From CAYGKP01 sp964350605 (lineage in GTDB: Bacteria; Bacteroidota; Bacteroidia; Cytophagales; JAAEPT01), in the NCBI GenBank assembly GCA_964350605.1, contig CAYGKP010000009.1:1-24687 (forward strand): a stretch of 24,687 nt of DNA. Direction: 5' to 3'. The notes under the pieces were generated by a model that saw only the letters and a program-made list of their open reading frames with translations, was not told the DNA's origin and ran no database searches. A program made the translations under genes and the position numbers. Below, one piece after another: positions 1 through 7,626 of the stretch (position 1 is the stretch's first letter; every line of letters begins with the position of its first letter).

Positions 1-489
1 GGCATGCTGGCGACCATCATCAACGGCTGCGCCTTGCAATCGGCCCTCGAAAAAGCTGGGCTGTTCACCCGCCTGATGTCGGGGCTTCAGATCGAACAGG
101 TCTGCGAAAACTTCATCCGCCGCCGCGCCATTCGCCACTTGGAAAAAGGCCGCGTGGTCATTTTCGGCGCCGGAACGGGCAACCCCTACTTCACCACCGA
201 CACCGCCGCCAGCCTTCGGGCCATCGAGATCGAGGCCGATGTGGTGATGAAAGGCACCCGCGTGGACGGCATCTACACCGCCGACCCCGAGAAAGACCCC
301 TCGGCCACCAAGTTTGACGAACTCTCGTTCGCCCAAGTCATGGCAAAAGGCTACAATGTCATGGACATGACCGCCTTCACCCTCTGCAAGGAAAACAAGT
401 TGCCCATCATCGTCTTTGACATGAACAAACCGGGCAACTTGATGCGCCTAGCCGAAGGCCAGCGCGTAGGCACCTTGGTGACTGCTTAA
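1..489 (+). CDS. pyrH: UMP kinase, 3' part (5' end outside window)
   Basis: Phosphorylates UMP to UDP with ATP in cytoplasmic pyrimidine nucleotide synthesis. The visible 162 codons are the C-terminal two thirds of a family that is normally about 240 residues. The frame is open from base 1, so the ATG at position 4 is internal and not the start. The segment GTGNPYFTTDTAA (about nt 172-210), the stretch IEIEADVVMKGTRVDGIYTADP and the late motif DMNKPGNLMRL are hallmarks of bacterial UMP kinases of the amino-acid kinase fold. The stop is TAA at 487-489. frr follows 31 bases later on the same strand, the usual pyrH-frr arrangement, so both are probably co-transcribed. The identification is secure; only the N-terminus is missing. 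Confidence 0.96.
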   Translation, partial: GMLATIINGCALQSALEKAGLFTRLMSGLQIEQVCENFIRRRAIRHLEKGRVVIFGAGTGNPYFTTDTAASLRAIEIEADVVMKGTRVDGIYTADPEKDPSATKFDELSFAQVMAKGYNVMDMTAFTLCKENKLPIIVFDMNKPGNLMRLAEGQRVGTLVTA

Positions 490-520
490 CCCCCTCACTC
501 GTTTTTCGCTGACAACACAA

Positions 521-1081
521 ATGGAAGAGATCGAACTGGTATTGGACGACGCCGCTGAGCGCATGGAAAAAACGGTGGAGCACACCGAAACCGATTTCCT
601 GAAAATCCGCGCGGGCAAGGCCAGCCCCGCCATGTTGCAGGGCCTTACGGTGGATTACTATGGTGCGCAAACACCCTTGGATCAAGTGGCTTCGGTCAAC
701 ACCCCCGACGCACGAACCATCGTGATCAAGCCGTGGGAGAAAACCGTACTGCCTGAAATCGAGAAGGCCATCATGAATTCCGACCTGGGCCTCAACCCCC
801 AGAACGACGGGGAATTGATTCGCCTGAACATCCCAGCCCTGACCGAGGAACGTCGCCGCGAGCTGGCCAAACAAGCCAAAGCCGTTGGCGAGCAAGGCAA
901 GGTGTCGGTCCGAAACATCCGCAAGGAGGCGAACGACGAACTGCGCAAGTTGGTCAAGGAAGGCGCTTCGGAAGACGAAGTGAAAGGCGCGGAAGACAAG
1001 GTGCAGAGCCTTACCGACAAATTCGTCGCAAACGTAGACGAAGCACTCGCCGCCAAGGAAAAAGAGATCATGACCATTTAA
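521..1081 (+). CDS. frr: Ribosome recycling factor
   Basis: Works with EF-G to split the post-termination ribosome so that subunits can be reused. The 186-residue product has the normal family length. Recognisable stretches are the N-terminal helix segment DFLKIRAGKASPAML (about residues 26-40), the domain II stretch VNTPDARTIVIKPWE, and the long C-terminal helices containing VRNIRKEANDELRKL. The ATG at 521 fits the family N-terminus. It lies 31 bases after pyrH and is followed by a stem-loop terminator, so it looks like the last gene of a pyrH-frr transcript. Confidence 0.97.
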   Translation: MEEIELVLDDAAERMEKTVEHTETDFLKIRAGKASPAMLQGLTVDYYGAQTPLDQVASVNTPDARTIVIKPWEKTVLPEIEKAIMNSDLGLNPQNDGELIRLNIPALTEERRRELAKQAKAVGEQGKVSVRNIRKEANDELRKLVKEGASEDEVKGAEDKVQSLTDKFVANVDEALAAKEKEIMTI

Positions 1082-1102
1082 GAGCTTCGCGCTCTTGCCT
1101 TC

Positions 1103-1139
1103 AAGCGACCCGGCCCAACCCGCTGGGTCGCTTTGTTTT
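1103..1139 (+). terminator. Rho-independent terminator after frr
   Basis: A 9-bp perfect stem, AAGCGACCC (1103-1111) with GGGTCGCTT (1125-1133), is followed by a T-rich run TGTTTT. It sits 21 bases after the frr stop and between convergent genes (nadD ends at 1151 on the other strand). A smaller hairpin AAGAGC/GCTCTT (1080-1096) overlaps the frr stop codon. Confidence 0.75.
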
Positions 1140-1150
1140 AAGTCCTTAGA

Positions 1151-1741
1151 CTAGCCCTTGTAGTAGCCCCGCGAGGCAATCAAGGTTTCCACGCTGGGCG
1201 GCACCAAGTAGCGGATCGACTTGCCTTCGGCGATCATCTGGCGAATGACCGTGGCCGAAATGCTCATCTCCATCGCGTCGACGGGACGGATGTCGGCCTG
1301 GGCTGTCCATTCCTTCATCAGCGCCGGTTCGAGCGGATGACCCGGGCGTTGGTAGACATAAATCGGATGGCCCGAGACGATGGCCTCTGCATTTTTCCAA
1401 CGAGGCAGGTTCTCCAAACTGTCGCCGCCCAGGATGAGGCCAAACCGGTAACTGGGGAATTTTTCCGCCAGGTAGACCAGCGTGTGGCTGGTGTAACTGG
1501 GCTTGGGCATGCTGAATTCAATGTCCGACGCCTGGAAGCGAGGGTCGTCCTCGATCGCCGCACGGACCAGGTCGAGCCGATCAAATTCATGGAGCAATCC
1601 CGTGCGTTCCTTGAACGGGTTCTGGGGCGAGACCACGAACCAGACCTGGTCGAGCCCCGCTTGTTCGCGCACCAAACTGGCGATGATCAGGTGCCCAATG
1701 TGGATCGGGTTAAAGCTGCCGAAGAAAAGACCGACGTTCAT
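1151..1741 (-). CDS. nadD: Nicotinate-nucleotide adenylyltransferase
   Basis: Transfers AMP from ATP to nicotinate mononucleotide to give deamido-NAD in NAD synthesis. The 196-residue product starts with the nucleotidyltransferase motif GSFNPIHIGH (residues 8-17), and the second signature ISATVIR lies at about 161-167. The middle contains GLILGGDSLENLPRW, also typical. I chose the ATG at 1741 because the family normally begins just before the VGLFFGSFNPIH stretch; a TTG five codons upstream (1756) is open but less likely. The gene begins 25 bases after the gmk stop on the same strand and is the last gene of the sigma-gmk-nadD unit. Confidence 0.95.
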   Translation of the reverse strand: MNVGLFFGSFNPIHIGHLIIASLVREQAGLDQVWFVVSPQNPFKERTGLLHEFDRLDLVRAAIEDDPRFQASDIEFSMPKPSYTSHTLVYLAEKFPSYRFGLILGGDSLENLPRWKNAEAIVSGHPIYVYQRPGHPLEPALMKEWTAQADIRPVDAMEMSISATVIRQMIAEGKSIRYLVPPSVETLIASRGYYKG

Positions 1742-1766
1742 GTCGGTAAGATACAAAGGCCCCGCG

Positions 1767-2345
1767 CTAGGGAAGCAGGCCCGCCTTCAGCTTCTCGTAG
1801 AGGGCCTGGGCTTGGTCACAGGTTTCCTCCTTGGTGCCGTCGTTGATCAGCTCGCAATCAAACTTATAGGCAAGCTGCCACTCAAAAAGAATCGAATCGA
1901 GGCGAATCTGAAGCTCTTCCTCACTTTCAGTCCCTCGCTTGCGCAGACGCTCTTCCAACACCTCCCGCGAAGAGACCCGAAGAAAAACCGCAAGAGTCTG
2001 CTCGGGGTACGCGGCCTTCAGGTTGATGCCACCCTTCACGTCGATGTCGAAAACGATGTTCTTGCCCTCGGCCCACAGGCGCTCGATTTCGGCCCGCAGG
2101 GTGCCGTAGTACCGACCGGGGTACACCTCTTCCCACTCGGCAAAATCGCCCGCTTCTTTTCGCCGTTCGAAGTCCGCGACCGAGAGGTAGTAGTAGTCGA
2201 CGCCCTCCTGCTCCTGGCCCCGCGGGCTGCGCGTGGTCGCCGAAATGGAAAAGGCGAGTTCGGGGTTCTGGTCCAGCAGGTGGCGGACGATGGTCGTCTT
2301 GCCCGAGCCCGAAGGCGCCGAGAAGATGAGAAGTTTACCGGCCAT
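1767..2345 (-). CDS. gmk: Guanylate kinase
   Basis: Phosphorylates GMP to GDP. The 192-residue product has the family length, a P-loop SAPSGSGKTT (residues 9-18), the GMP-binding stretch SISATTRSPRGQEQEGVDYYYL, and the lid/core segments YYGTLRAEI and VFDIDVKGGINLK. Its ATG overlaps the stop codon of the upstream sigma-factor gene by one base (TAATG), implying translational coupling. nadD follows closely downstream. A gmk-nadD linkage is common in Bacteroidota. Confidence 0.97.
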   Translation of the reverse strand: MAGKLLIFSAPSGSGKTTIVRHLLDQNPELAFSISATTRSPRGQEQEGVDYYYLSVADFERRKEAGDFAEWEEVYPGRYYGTLRAEIERLWAEGKNIVFDIDVKGGINLKAAYPEQTLAVFLRVSSREVLEERLRKRGTESEEELQIRLDSILFEWQLAYKFDCELINDGTKEETCDQAQALYEKLKAGLLP

Positions 2346-2947
2346 TAGAATGCCTCTTCTTCGTCCTCTGGTTGGCCGCTCTTTTTGCCATAGCCCATCT
2401 CCTTACCGTACTCGCGCAGCTTCTCCTTCAGGAGGTTGCGCGCCCGGTGCAAGCGCGAGCGGACAGTCCCGATGGGGATGTCCAAAATTTTGGAGAGCTC
2501 CTCGTAGGTGAAGCCTTCCAAATCGCAGAGGATGATGATGGTGCGAAAATCCACGTCGAGGCTGTTGAGCGCCCCGGCGATCTCGTCCCCGATCATGTCG
2601 GCCACCGAGCTTTGGCGCAGGTCGGTGGTGATGTCCGAATCCGTATCCTCGGAGTTGTAGTAGTTCTCGACGTCGTTGTAATCGACTTGAGCGGGGCGCT
2701 TGCTCTTGCGGCGAAACTCGTTGATGAACGAGTTTTTCAGGATGCGGAACAGCCAGGCCTTTGCGTTCGTCCCCTGCTCGTACGAATCAAAAAAGCGATA
2801 GGCCTTCAGGTAGGTTTCCTGGACCAAATCGCTCGCTTCGTCCTCATCGCGCGCCAGGCGCAAGGCGAAGTTGTACAGCGCGTTGTGGAAGGGCATGAAC
2901 TCCTCCTCGAACCGCTGGTCCCGCAAAGCTTTGTTCTGGTCGGCCAT
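2345..2947 (-). CDS. ECF-type RNA polymerase sigma factor
   Basis: A 200-residue sigma-70 family protein of the extracytoplasmic-function group. Region 2 lies at about residues 23-83 (DLVQETYLKAYRFFDSYEQG, then AKAWLFRILKNSFINEFRRK). Region 4 lies at about 128-180 (FTYEELSKILDIPIGTVRSRLHRAR, a helix-turn-helix). An acidic linker (VENYYNSEDTDSD) joins them and the C-terminus is acidic (PEDEEEAF). The frame is open further upstream to 3034, but I start at the ATG at 2947 because family members begin near this point and a -7 promoter box lies 10 bases upstream. It closely resembles a sigma factor conserved across Bacteroidota. No anti-sigma gene is adjacent. It is the first gene of an operon with gmk and nadD. 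Confidence 0.93.
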   Translation of the reverse strand: MADQNKALRDQRFEEEFMPFHNALYNFALRLARDEDEASDLVQETYLKAYRFFDSYEQGTNAKAWLFRILKNSFINEFRRKSKRPAQVDYNDVENYYNSEDTDSDITTDLRQSSVADMIGDEIAGALNSLDVDFRTIIILCDLEGFTYEELSKILDIPIGTVRSRLHRARNLLKEKLREYGKEMGYGKKSGQPEDEEEAF

Positions 2948-2957
2948 CGCTAGGCGC

Positions 2958-2965
2958 CAAAGGTA
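2958..2965 (-). promoter_or_regulatory. -7 promoter box for the sigma-gmk-nadD operon
   Basis: On the minus strand the octamer TACCTTTG exactly fits the Bacteroidota -7 consensus TAnnTTTG. It ends 10 bases before the sigma-factor ATG, so the transcript would have a leader of only a few bases. I see no convincing -33 TTG at the usual distance. Confidence 0.5.
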
Positions 2966-3016
2966 CGGAAGGCCCCCAAGAAACCTGTACCCCCGCCGAC
3001 AATCTGAGCGAAGCAC

Positions 3017-3024
3017 TACCTTCG
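3017..3024 (+). promoter_or_regulatory. Possible -7 promoter box for the GT2-GT4 operon
   Basis: TACCTTCG differs from TAnnTTTG by one base and ends four bases before the GT2 ATG. If it is used, the transcript would be nearly or fully leaderless. It is divergent from the sigma-factor box within the same 81-base gap. Confidence 0.35.
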
Positions 3025-3028
3025 GGGC

Positions 3029-3805
3029 ATGCAAGTGCAGCTTTCGGCCGTCATCATCACCTTCAACGAGGAGGCAAACATCGCCCGGTGTTTGGATGCC
3101 TTACAAGGTGTTGCCGACGAAATCGTGGTGCTCGATTCGAATTCGACCGACCGGACCAACGAACTCTGCCGTTCCTATGGCGCGAAGTTTTCCTCGCAGC
3201 CCTTCCGGGGCCACATCGAGCAAAAGAACGATGCCTTGGCCCTGGCGACCTACGATCATGTGCTTTGCGTCGATGCCGACGAGGTGCTCAGCCCCGAACT
3301 GCGCGACAGCATTCTCGCCGTAAAAGCAAACTGGCAGGCCGATGGTTACTTCATGAGCCGCCTGACTTCCTACTGCGGCAAATGGATTCGCCACGGGGGC
3401 TGGTACCCGGATCGGAAGCTGCGTCTGCTCGATCGAACCAAAGGTCATTGGGGTGGGCACAATCCGCACGATCGAATCGTGATGAACAAGGGCGCAACAA
3501 CCGCGCGACTGACGGGCGATTTGCTTCACTATACGTTCAATCGCATCGAGGAGCACGTGGCCCAAGTCGATAAGTTCTCGACCATCCGCGCCGAGCGATT
3601 GTTGAAAAAGAACAAGCGGGCTTCGATCCTCGTGCTGTGGCTCAAGCCCAAAGGCAAGTTCCTGCGCGACTACGTGCTGCGCGGCGGCTTCCGCGACGGC
3701 TGGGAAGGTTACGTGATTGCCCGAATGGGGGCACATTCGCGGTTTCTGGCCTTGGCGAAGCTGCGCGCGATGCGCAAACAGGCCCAACGCAACAAGCCCT
3801 CCTGA
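3029..3805 (+). CDS. Family 2 glycosyltransferase (WaaE/KdtX-like)
   Basis: A 258-residue GT-A fold glycosyltransferase, probably acting at the cytoplasmic face of the membrane on lipopolysaccharide or another surface glycan. Visible motifs are the N-terminal nucleotide-binding strand VIITFNEEANI (8-18), VVLDSNSTDRT (33-43), the metal-binding DADE (82-85), and HGGWYPDRKLRL (122-133), typical of the LPS-core glucosyltransferase-like subgroup. The C-terminus is basic with no clear membrane segment. Its stop codon overlaps the next ATG by one base (TGATG), so it is translationally coupled to the GT4 gene. Donor and acceptor sugars cannot be read from the sequence. Confidence 0.88.
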   Translation: MQVQLSAVIITFNEEANIARCLDALQGVADEIVVLDSNSTDRTNELCRSYGAKFSSQPFRGHIEQKNDALALATYDHVLCVDADEVLSPELRDSILAVKANWQADGYFMSRLTSYCGKWIRHGGWYPDRKLRLLDRTKGHWGGHNPHDRIVMNKGATTARLTGDLLHYTFNRIEEHVAQVDKFSTIRAERLLKKNKRASILVLWLKPKGKFLRDYVLRGGFRDGWEGYVIARMGAHSRFLALAKLRAMRKQAQRNKPS

Positions 3806-4896
3806 TGCGCGTCCTGCACGTTTCCAGCGAGGCGACTTGGCGCGGCGGCGAACAGCAGATGGCCTATCTGATCGAGGAGCTACGGGCCCAGGGCGCCCAG
3901 AACGTCGTCGCGGTCAAGCGAGGCAGCGCGTTCGAGAAGTGGTGCCAGAACAACAACATTCCCTTCCGCTCGCTTCCCTTTCGTTTTCCCCTTGACCCCG
4001 CGACGATTTTCGGCCTCAAGCGGCTTGCCAAAGAGGAACGGATCGACCTGATCCACCTGCACACGGGCAAGGGGCACAGCATTGCCTACCTAAGTGCGAA
4101 GCTGGGGTTGAAAACGCCGATGGTCGTCTCGCGGCGGGTGGATTTTCCGGTCCGGCCCTCGTCGGCGCGCAAGTACGACCACGCGAGCATCCGTCGAATT
4201 CTCTGCGTCTCGAACGCCATTGCCGAGATGGTGCGCCCTGCCATCCAGGAGCCCGCGAAGTGCGTCGTGGTCCACAGCGGGATTGACCTCTCGCGTTTCG
4301 AAGGGCTGGAACGAAACGGTTCCTTGCTTCACGAACTCTCGCTCGCTGCGGGCACGCCGTTGATCGGTAACGTGGCCGCGCTCGCCCCGCACAAAGACCT
4401 GTACACCTTCGTCGAAACGGCCAAGGTGCTGGTCGATTCTGGATCACCCGCCCACTTTGTCCTGATCGGCGAGGGCGATGAACGCCCAGCGTTGGAAGCG
4501 CGAATTTCCGACTTGGGCCTTGCCGAGCGGGTCCACCTCCTTGGGTTCCGAACGAACGTGCCGCAACTGCTGCGCGAACTCGATGTCTTTCTCATCACCT
4601 CAAAAACCGAAGGGCTGGGCACCTCGGTGCTCGATGCCTTTGCCAGTGAAGTACCCGTGGTCGCCACCGCCGCAGGTGGCATCCCCGAAATGGTGGATGA
4701 CAGCAAGACGGGCTTACTTGCCCCCATCGGCGACGCGGCGGCTTTGGCCGAGGCGGTGAGCCGTGTGATCGAAGACAACACCCTGGCCCAAGAACTGGTC
4801 ACGGGCGCGAAGGAAAAACTACAGTCCTTCGACAAGACCCAGACCGCTGCGCAGACGCTGACGGTCTACCGAGAGGTCCTCTCCCAATCGAACTAA
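3805..4896 (+). CDS. Family 4 glycosyltransferase
   Basis: A 363-residue GT-B fold transferase. The N-terminal acceptor half begins MRVLHVSSEATWRGGEQQM, with the glycine-rich loop at 14-15. The C-terminal donor half (about 182-330) has IGNVAALAPHKDL, HFVLIGEGDERPALE, VHLLGFRTNVPQLLRELD and the nucleotide-sugar site TEGLGTSVLDAFASEVPVVA. The usual EX7E signature reads E269-x7-D277, so the second glutamate is aspartate. The frame is open upstream inside the GT2 gene, but family alignment and the TGATG overlap support the start at 3805. It probably acts with GT2 on the same surface glycan; substrate unknown. Confidence 0.9.
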   Translation: MRVLHVSSEATWRGGEQQMAYLIEELRAQGAQNVVAVKRGSAFEKWCQNNNIPFRSLPFRFPLDPATIFGLKRLAKEERIDLIHLHTGKGHSIAYLSAKLGLKTPMVVSRRVDFPVRPSSARKYDHASIRRILCVSNAIAEMVRPAIQEPAKCVVVHSGIDLSRFEGLERNGSLLHELSLAAGTPLIGNVAALAPHKDLYTFVETAKVLVDSGSPAHFVLIGEGDERPALEARISDLGLAERVHLLGFRTNVPQLLRELDVFLITSKTEGLGTSVLDAFASEVPVVATAAGGIPEMVDDSKTGLLAPIGDAAALAEAVSRVIEDNTLAQELVTGAKEKLQSFDKTQTAAQTLTVYREVLSQSN

Positions 4897-4901
4897 AAAA
4901 G

Positions 4902-4930
4902 AAACGCCCCGACCGAGGTCGAGGCGTTTT
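4902..4930. terminator. Bidirectional terminator between the GT operon and ahcY
   Basis: The stem AAACGCC (4902-4908) pairs with GGCGTTT (4923-4929). An inner CGAC/GTCG stem with loop CGAG is separated from it by one C-A mismatch. Plus-strand reading is followed by TTTTC. Minus-strand reading is followed by a run of T (complement of AAAAAAG at 4895-4901). It lies between convergent genes and can serve both. Confidence 0.75.
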
Positions 4931-4950
4931 CTGTTGTTGGGTGGGTGACC

Positions 4951-6270
4951 CTAGTAGCGGTACGCGTCCGACTTGAAGGGGCCCTTTTTGTCCACGCCGA
5001 TGTACTTGGCTTGATCGTCGGTCAACTCTTCGAGGACCACGCCGATTTTCGCCAGGTGCAAGCTCGCCACACGCTCGTCCAAATGCTTGGGCAAGGTGTA
5101 GACCTTGTTCTGGTACTGGTCGGTGTTGTTCCACAGTTCCATCTGCGCGAGCGTCTGGTTGGTGAACGAGTTGGACATCACGAAGCTGGGGTGGCCCGTG
5201 GCACAACCCAAGTTCACCAGGCGGCCTTCCGCCAAGACGATCACGTCGTGTCCATCAACCGTGTATTTATCAACTTGTGGCTTGATGTCCACTTTGGTCG
5301 AGCCGTAATTTTTGTTCAGCCATGCCATGTCGATTTCGTTATCAAAGTGGCCGATGTTGCAGACAATCGCCTTGTCTTTCATCGACTGGAAGTGGCGGCC
5401 CTTGATGATGTCCTTGTTACCCGTGGCAGTCACCACGATGTCAACTTCTTTGACCGCGTCGTCCATTTTCTTGACTTCGAAGCCGTCCATGGCCGCTTGC
5501 AGGGCACAGATCGGGTCGATCTCCGTAATGATCACGCGAGCACCCGCGCCACGAAGCGATTGAGCCGAGCCTTTTCCCACGTCGCCGTAGCCAGCGACGA
5601 CAGCTACTTTACCAGCCATCATCACGTCGGTGGCACGGCGAATGCCGTCGACCAATGATTCTTGGCAGCCGTACTTGTTGTCGAACTTCGACTTGGTGAC
5701 CGAGTCGTTCACGTTGATGCAGGGCAAGGGAAGTTTGCCCGCCTTCTCACGGTCGTAGAGGCGAAGAACACCTGTAGTGGTCTCCTCGCTGATGCCGCGA
5801 ATCTCTTTGACGAGTTCAGGGTAGCGGTCGAGGACCATGGCCGTCAGGTCGCCGCCATCGTCGAGGATCATATTAAGGGGCTTGCGCTCCTCGCCAAAGA
5901 ACAAGGTCTGCTCGATGCACCAGTCAAATTCCTCGTCGCTCATGCCTTTCCAGGCATACACAGGAATGCCTGCCGCCGCAATGGCTGCCGCTGCATGATC
6001 CTGGGTCGAGAAGATGTTGCAAGACGACCAAGTGACATCCGCACCGAGTTCCACCAGGGTCTCGATCAAGACGGCCGTTTGGATGGTCATGTGCAAACAA
6101 CCCGCGATGCGCGCGCCAGACAGGGGCTTCTTGGCGCCATACTCTTCGCGCAAGGACATCAGGCCGGGCATTTCGGCCTCGGCCAGTTCAATTTCTTTGC
6201 GGCCCCACTCAGCTAGGCTGATGTCTTTGACTTTGTAGGGGACGTAGGTATCGACGGTGCTCGTCTTCAT
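4951..6270 (-). CDS. ahcY: Adenosylhomocysteinase (SAH hydrolase)
   Basis: Reversibly hydrolyses S-adenosylhomocysteine to adenosine and homocysteine, regenerating the methyl cycle. The 439-residue product shows the substrate region AGCLHMTIQTAVLIETL and CNIFSTQDHAAAAI, the NAD-binding GYGDVGKG (227-234), NIGHFDNEID (305-314), VNLGCATGHPSFVMS and the characteristic C-terminus KSDAYRY. The frame is open upstream to 6507, but that extension is basic low-quality sequence running into birA. The ATG at 6270 matches the family start. It lies 71 bases downstream of birA on the same strand and has its own promoter-like box. I see no SAH-riboswitch-like structure in the short leader. Confidence 0.97.
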   Translation of the reverse strand: MKTSTVDTYVPYKVKDISLAEWGRKEIELAEAEMPGLMSLREEYGAKKPLSGARIAGCLHMTIQTAVLIETLVELGADVTWSSCNIFSTQDHAAAAIAAAGIPVYAWKGMSDEEFDWCIEQTLFFGEERKPLNMILDDGGDLTAMVLDRYPELVKEIRGISEETTTGVLRLYDREKAGKLPLPCINVNDSVTKSKFDNKYGCQESLVDGIRRATDVMMAGKVAVVAGYGDVGKGSAQSLRGAGARVIITEIDPICALQAAMDGFEVKKMDDAVKEVDIVVTATGNKDIIKGRHFQSMKDKAIVCNIGHFDNEIDMAWLNKNYGSTKVDIKPQVDKYTVDGHDVIVLAEGRLVNLGCATGHPSFVMSNSFTNQTLAQMELWNNTDQYQNKVYTLPKHLDERVASLHLAKIGVVLEELTDDQAKYIGVDKKGPFKSDAYRY

Positions 6271-6309
6271 GATCGTTTGCTGTTGAGAATGATGGCTCGA
6301 AAAGGAGTG

Positions 6310-6317
6310 TAAAGGTA
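6310..6317 (-). promoter_or_regulatory. Possible -7 promoter box for ahcY
   Basis: TACCTTTA on the minus strand matches TAnnTTTG except for the last base and lies 39 bases before the ahcY ATG. A TTTG on the same strand (6346-6343) could be the -33 element, but the spacing is somewhat long. Confidence 0.4.
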
Positions 6318-6341
6318 CGAAATGGACCGGTAGTAGTTGAA

Positions 6342-7178
6342 TCAAACGGCCCAGACCACTTCGAGTTGCTGAAATCCGAACCGCTCGGCACCCCGCTTGG
6401 TTCGCAAAATCAGTGCGCCGTCTTCTTCCACGCCTTCCACTACCCCCTCGAAAGGCGGCGTTTGACCCCCCTTTTTCCGGTAGGTTCGTGGCCCATCCAT
6501 ACCCCAAAGCCCCGCGAGGTAAGCGGCGCGGAGTGCATCGGGCCCCTCCTCAACCAGTTGCATGTAGCCTTGAAGCAGTTTTTGATCCAGGATTTCTAGC
6601 ACAACATCCAGGTTAACGGGGCGTTCTAGGAACATACCTAACGACACCGCCCGCGCCGTTTCGAACACCGACTGGTTGACATTGAGCCCTACGCCCACCA
6701 CGGCCCGTCCGATGTGGGTGCCCTTGCTCAAGGTTTCAACCAGTAGTCCCGCCAGCTTCCTCTCCTCCCCTTTCTCATTACTTGCTTGATTGCTGACCAG
6801 GATGTCGTTGGGCCATTTGATGTGGGCGGAAGAAACGCCCAGCGAATTGACGACTTCGAGTGTCGCCACCCCCGCGAGTTGGACCAGTAGAAAACTGTCT
6901 TTCAACGGCAAAAACCCGGGGCGCAGCAACCACGAGGCCGTGAGGTTCTGGCCCGACTTGGCTTCCCAGCCGTTGCCCCGTTGGCCTCGCCCACTAGTTT
7001 GGGCTTCTGAGCTCAACACATACCCCTCCGGAAGCTCCGTGCCACTGCTCGATTTGGCGATCAGTTCGCTGTTGGTCGAAGCACAAGTCTCCACCCGAAA
7101 ATGGCGTTCGGCCAAGGACCGAGGAAATCCCCGGGGTATCTGCCCTGAAGGCTGCGTGGTATGCGACGAATTGGCCAT
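6342..7178 (-). CDS. birA: Biotin-[acetyl-CoA-carboxylase] ligase
   Basis: Activates biotin with ATP and attaches it to the biotin carrier protein of acetyl-CoA carboxylase. The 278-residue product has the catalytic signatures TSGRGQRGNGW (61-71), GQNLTASWLL, and HIKWPNDILV (120-128), then a C-terminal SH3-like domain (GVVEGVEEDGALILRTKRGAERF). It lacks the N-terminal helix-turn-helix of E. coli BirA, so it is a group I ligase without repressor function, usual for this phylum. A Glu/Lys-rich insertion (SNQASNEKGEERK) follows the KWPND motif. It is divergent from rsfS, with only 28 bases between the starts. Confidence 0.93.
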   Translation of the reverse strand: MANSSHTTQPSGQIPRGFPRSLAERHFRVETCASTNSELIAKSSSGTELPEGYVLSSEAQTSGRGQRGNGWEAKSGQNLTASWLLRPGFLPLKDSFLLVQLAGVATLEVVNSLGVSSAHIKWPNDILVSNQASNEKGEERKLAGLLVETLSKGTHIGRAVVGVGLNVNQSVFETARAVSLGMFLERPVNLDVVLEILDQKLLQGYMQLVEEGPDALRAAYLAGLWGMDGPRTYRKKGGQTPPFEGVVEGVEEDGALILRTKRGAERFGFQQLEVVWAV

Positions 7179-7206
7179 ATTGCCCGATTGTAAGGCAAGC
7201 TAGTAC

Positions 7207-7602
7207 ATGTCACCCGACAAAACGTCAGTTCTCCCCCCCCTCCCAGCGGCCATTGCGGCCGGTATGGCCGACTTGAAAGGCCGTGACATTGTCATTTTGG
7301 ACCTCCGTGCGCTGCGGCATGCGGTTTGCGATTGGTTCGTCATCGCATCGGCCAGCTCCACCACCAACTTAGAAGCCATGGCCGATTCGGTGGAAGAAGA
7401 AGTTCGCAAACAGCTCGGCGACAAGCCTTGGCGCCGTGAAGGCCGCCAGCAGCGCGAGTGGATCATTCTGGATTATGTGAGCGTTGTGGCCCACATTTTC
7501 CTGGAAGAACCCCGGGAGTTTTACGGACTTGAGGACCTCTGGGGCGATGCCCCCAGAATTGATTACGAACCCGAACCCACATCGAAGGGTTCCTACCGCT
7601 AG
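7207..7602 (+). CDS. rsfS: Ribosomal silencing factor RsfS
   Basis: Binds ribosomal protein L14 and blocks subunit joining, lowering translation under starvation. The 131-residue product contains the family core: DIVILDLRALRHAVCDWFVI, ASSTTNLEAMADSVEEEV, GDKPWRREG, EWIILDYVSVVAHIFLEE and REFYGLEDLWGDA. The N-terminal 20 residues before GMADLKGRDIV are weakly conserved, so a later start at the ATG of GMADL is possible. ftsH begins 24 bases downstream and they probably share a transcript; this adjacency is common in Bacteroidota. Confidence 0.94.
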   Translation: MSPDKTSVLPPLPAAIAAGMADLKGRDIVILDLRALRHAVCDWFVIASASSTTNLEAMADSVEEEVRKQLGDKPWRREGRQQREWIILDYVSVVAHIFLEEPREFYGLEDLWGDAPRIDYEPEPTSKGSYR

Positions 7603-7626
7603 CGGCACCAGAGTCGCAGATACAAC

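Noticed and set aside
1503..2348. Long plus-strand open frame opposite nadD and gmk
   Set aside because: Both opposite-strand genes have unmistakable catalytic motifs; this frame shows none and is explained by codon bias.
6271..6341. SAH riboswitch before ahcY
   Set aside because: The leader after the predicted transcript start is only about 35 bases and shows no pairing pattern of that riboswitch class.
6271..6507. N-terminal extension of the ahcY frame
   Set aside because: The 79 extra residues are basic low-quality sequence running through the 3' end of birA; the family start and a promoter-like box point to the ATG at 6270.
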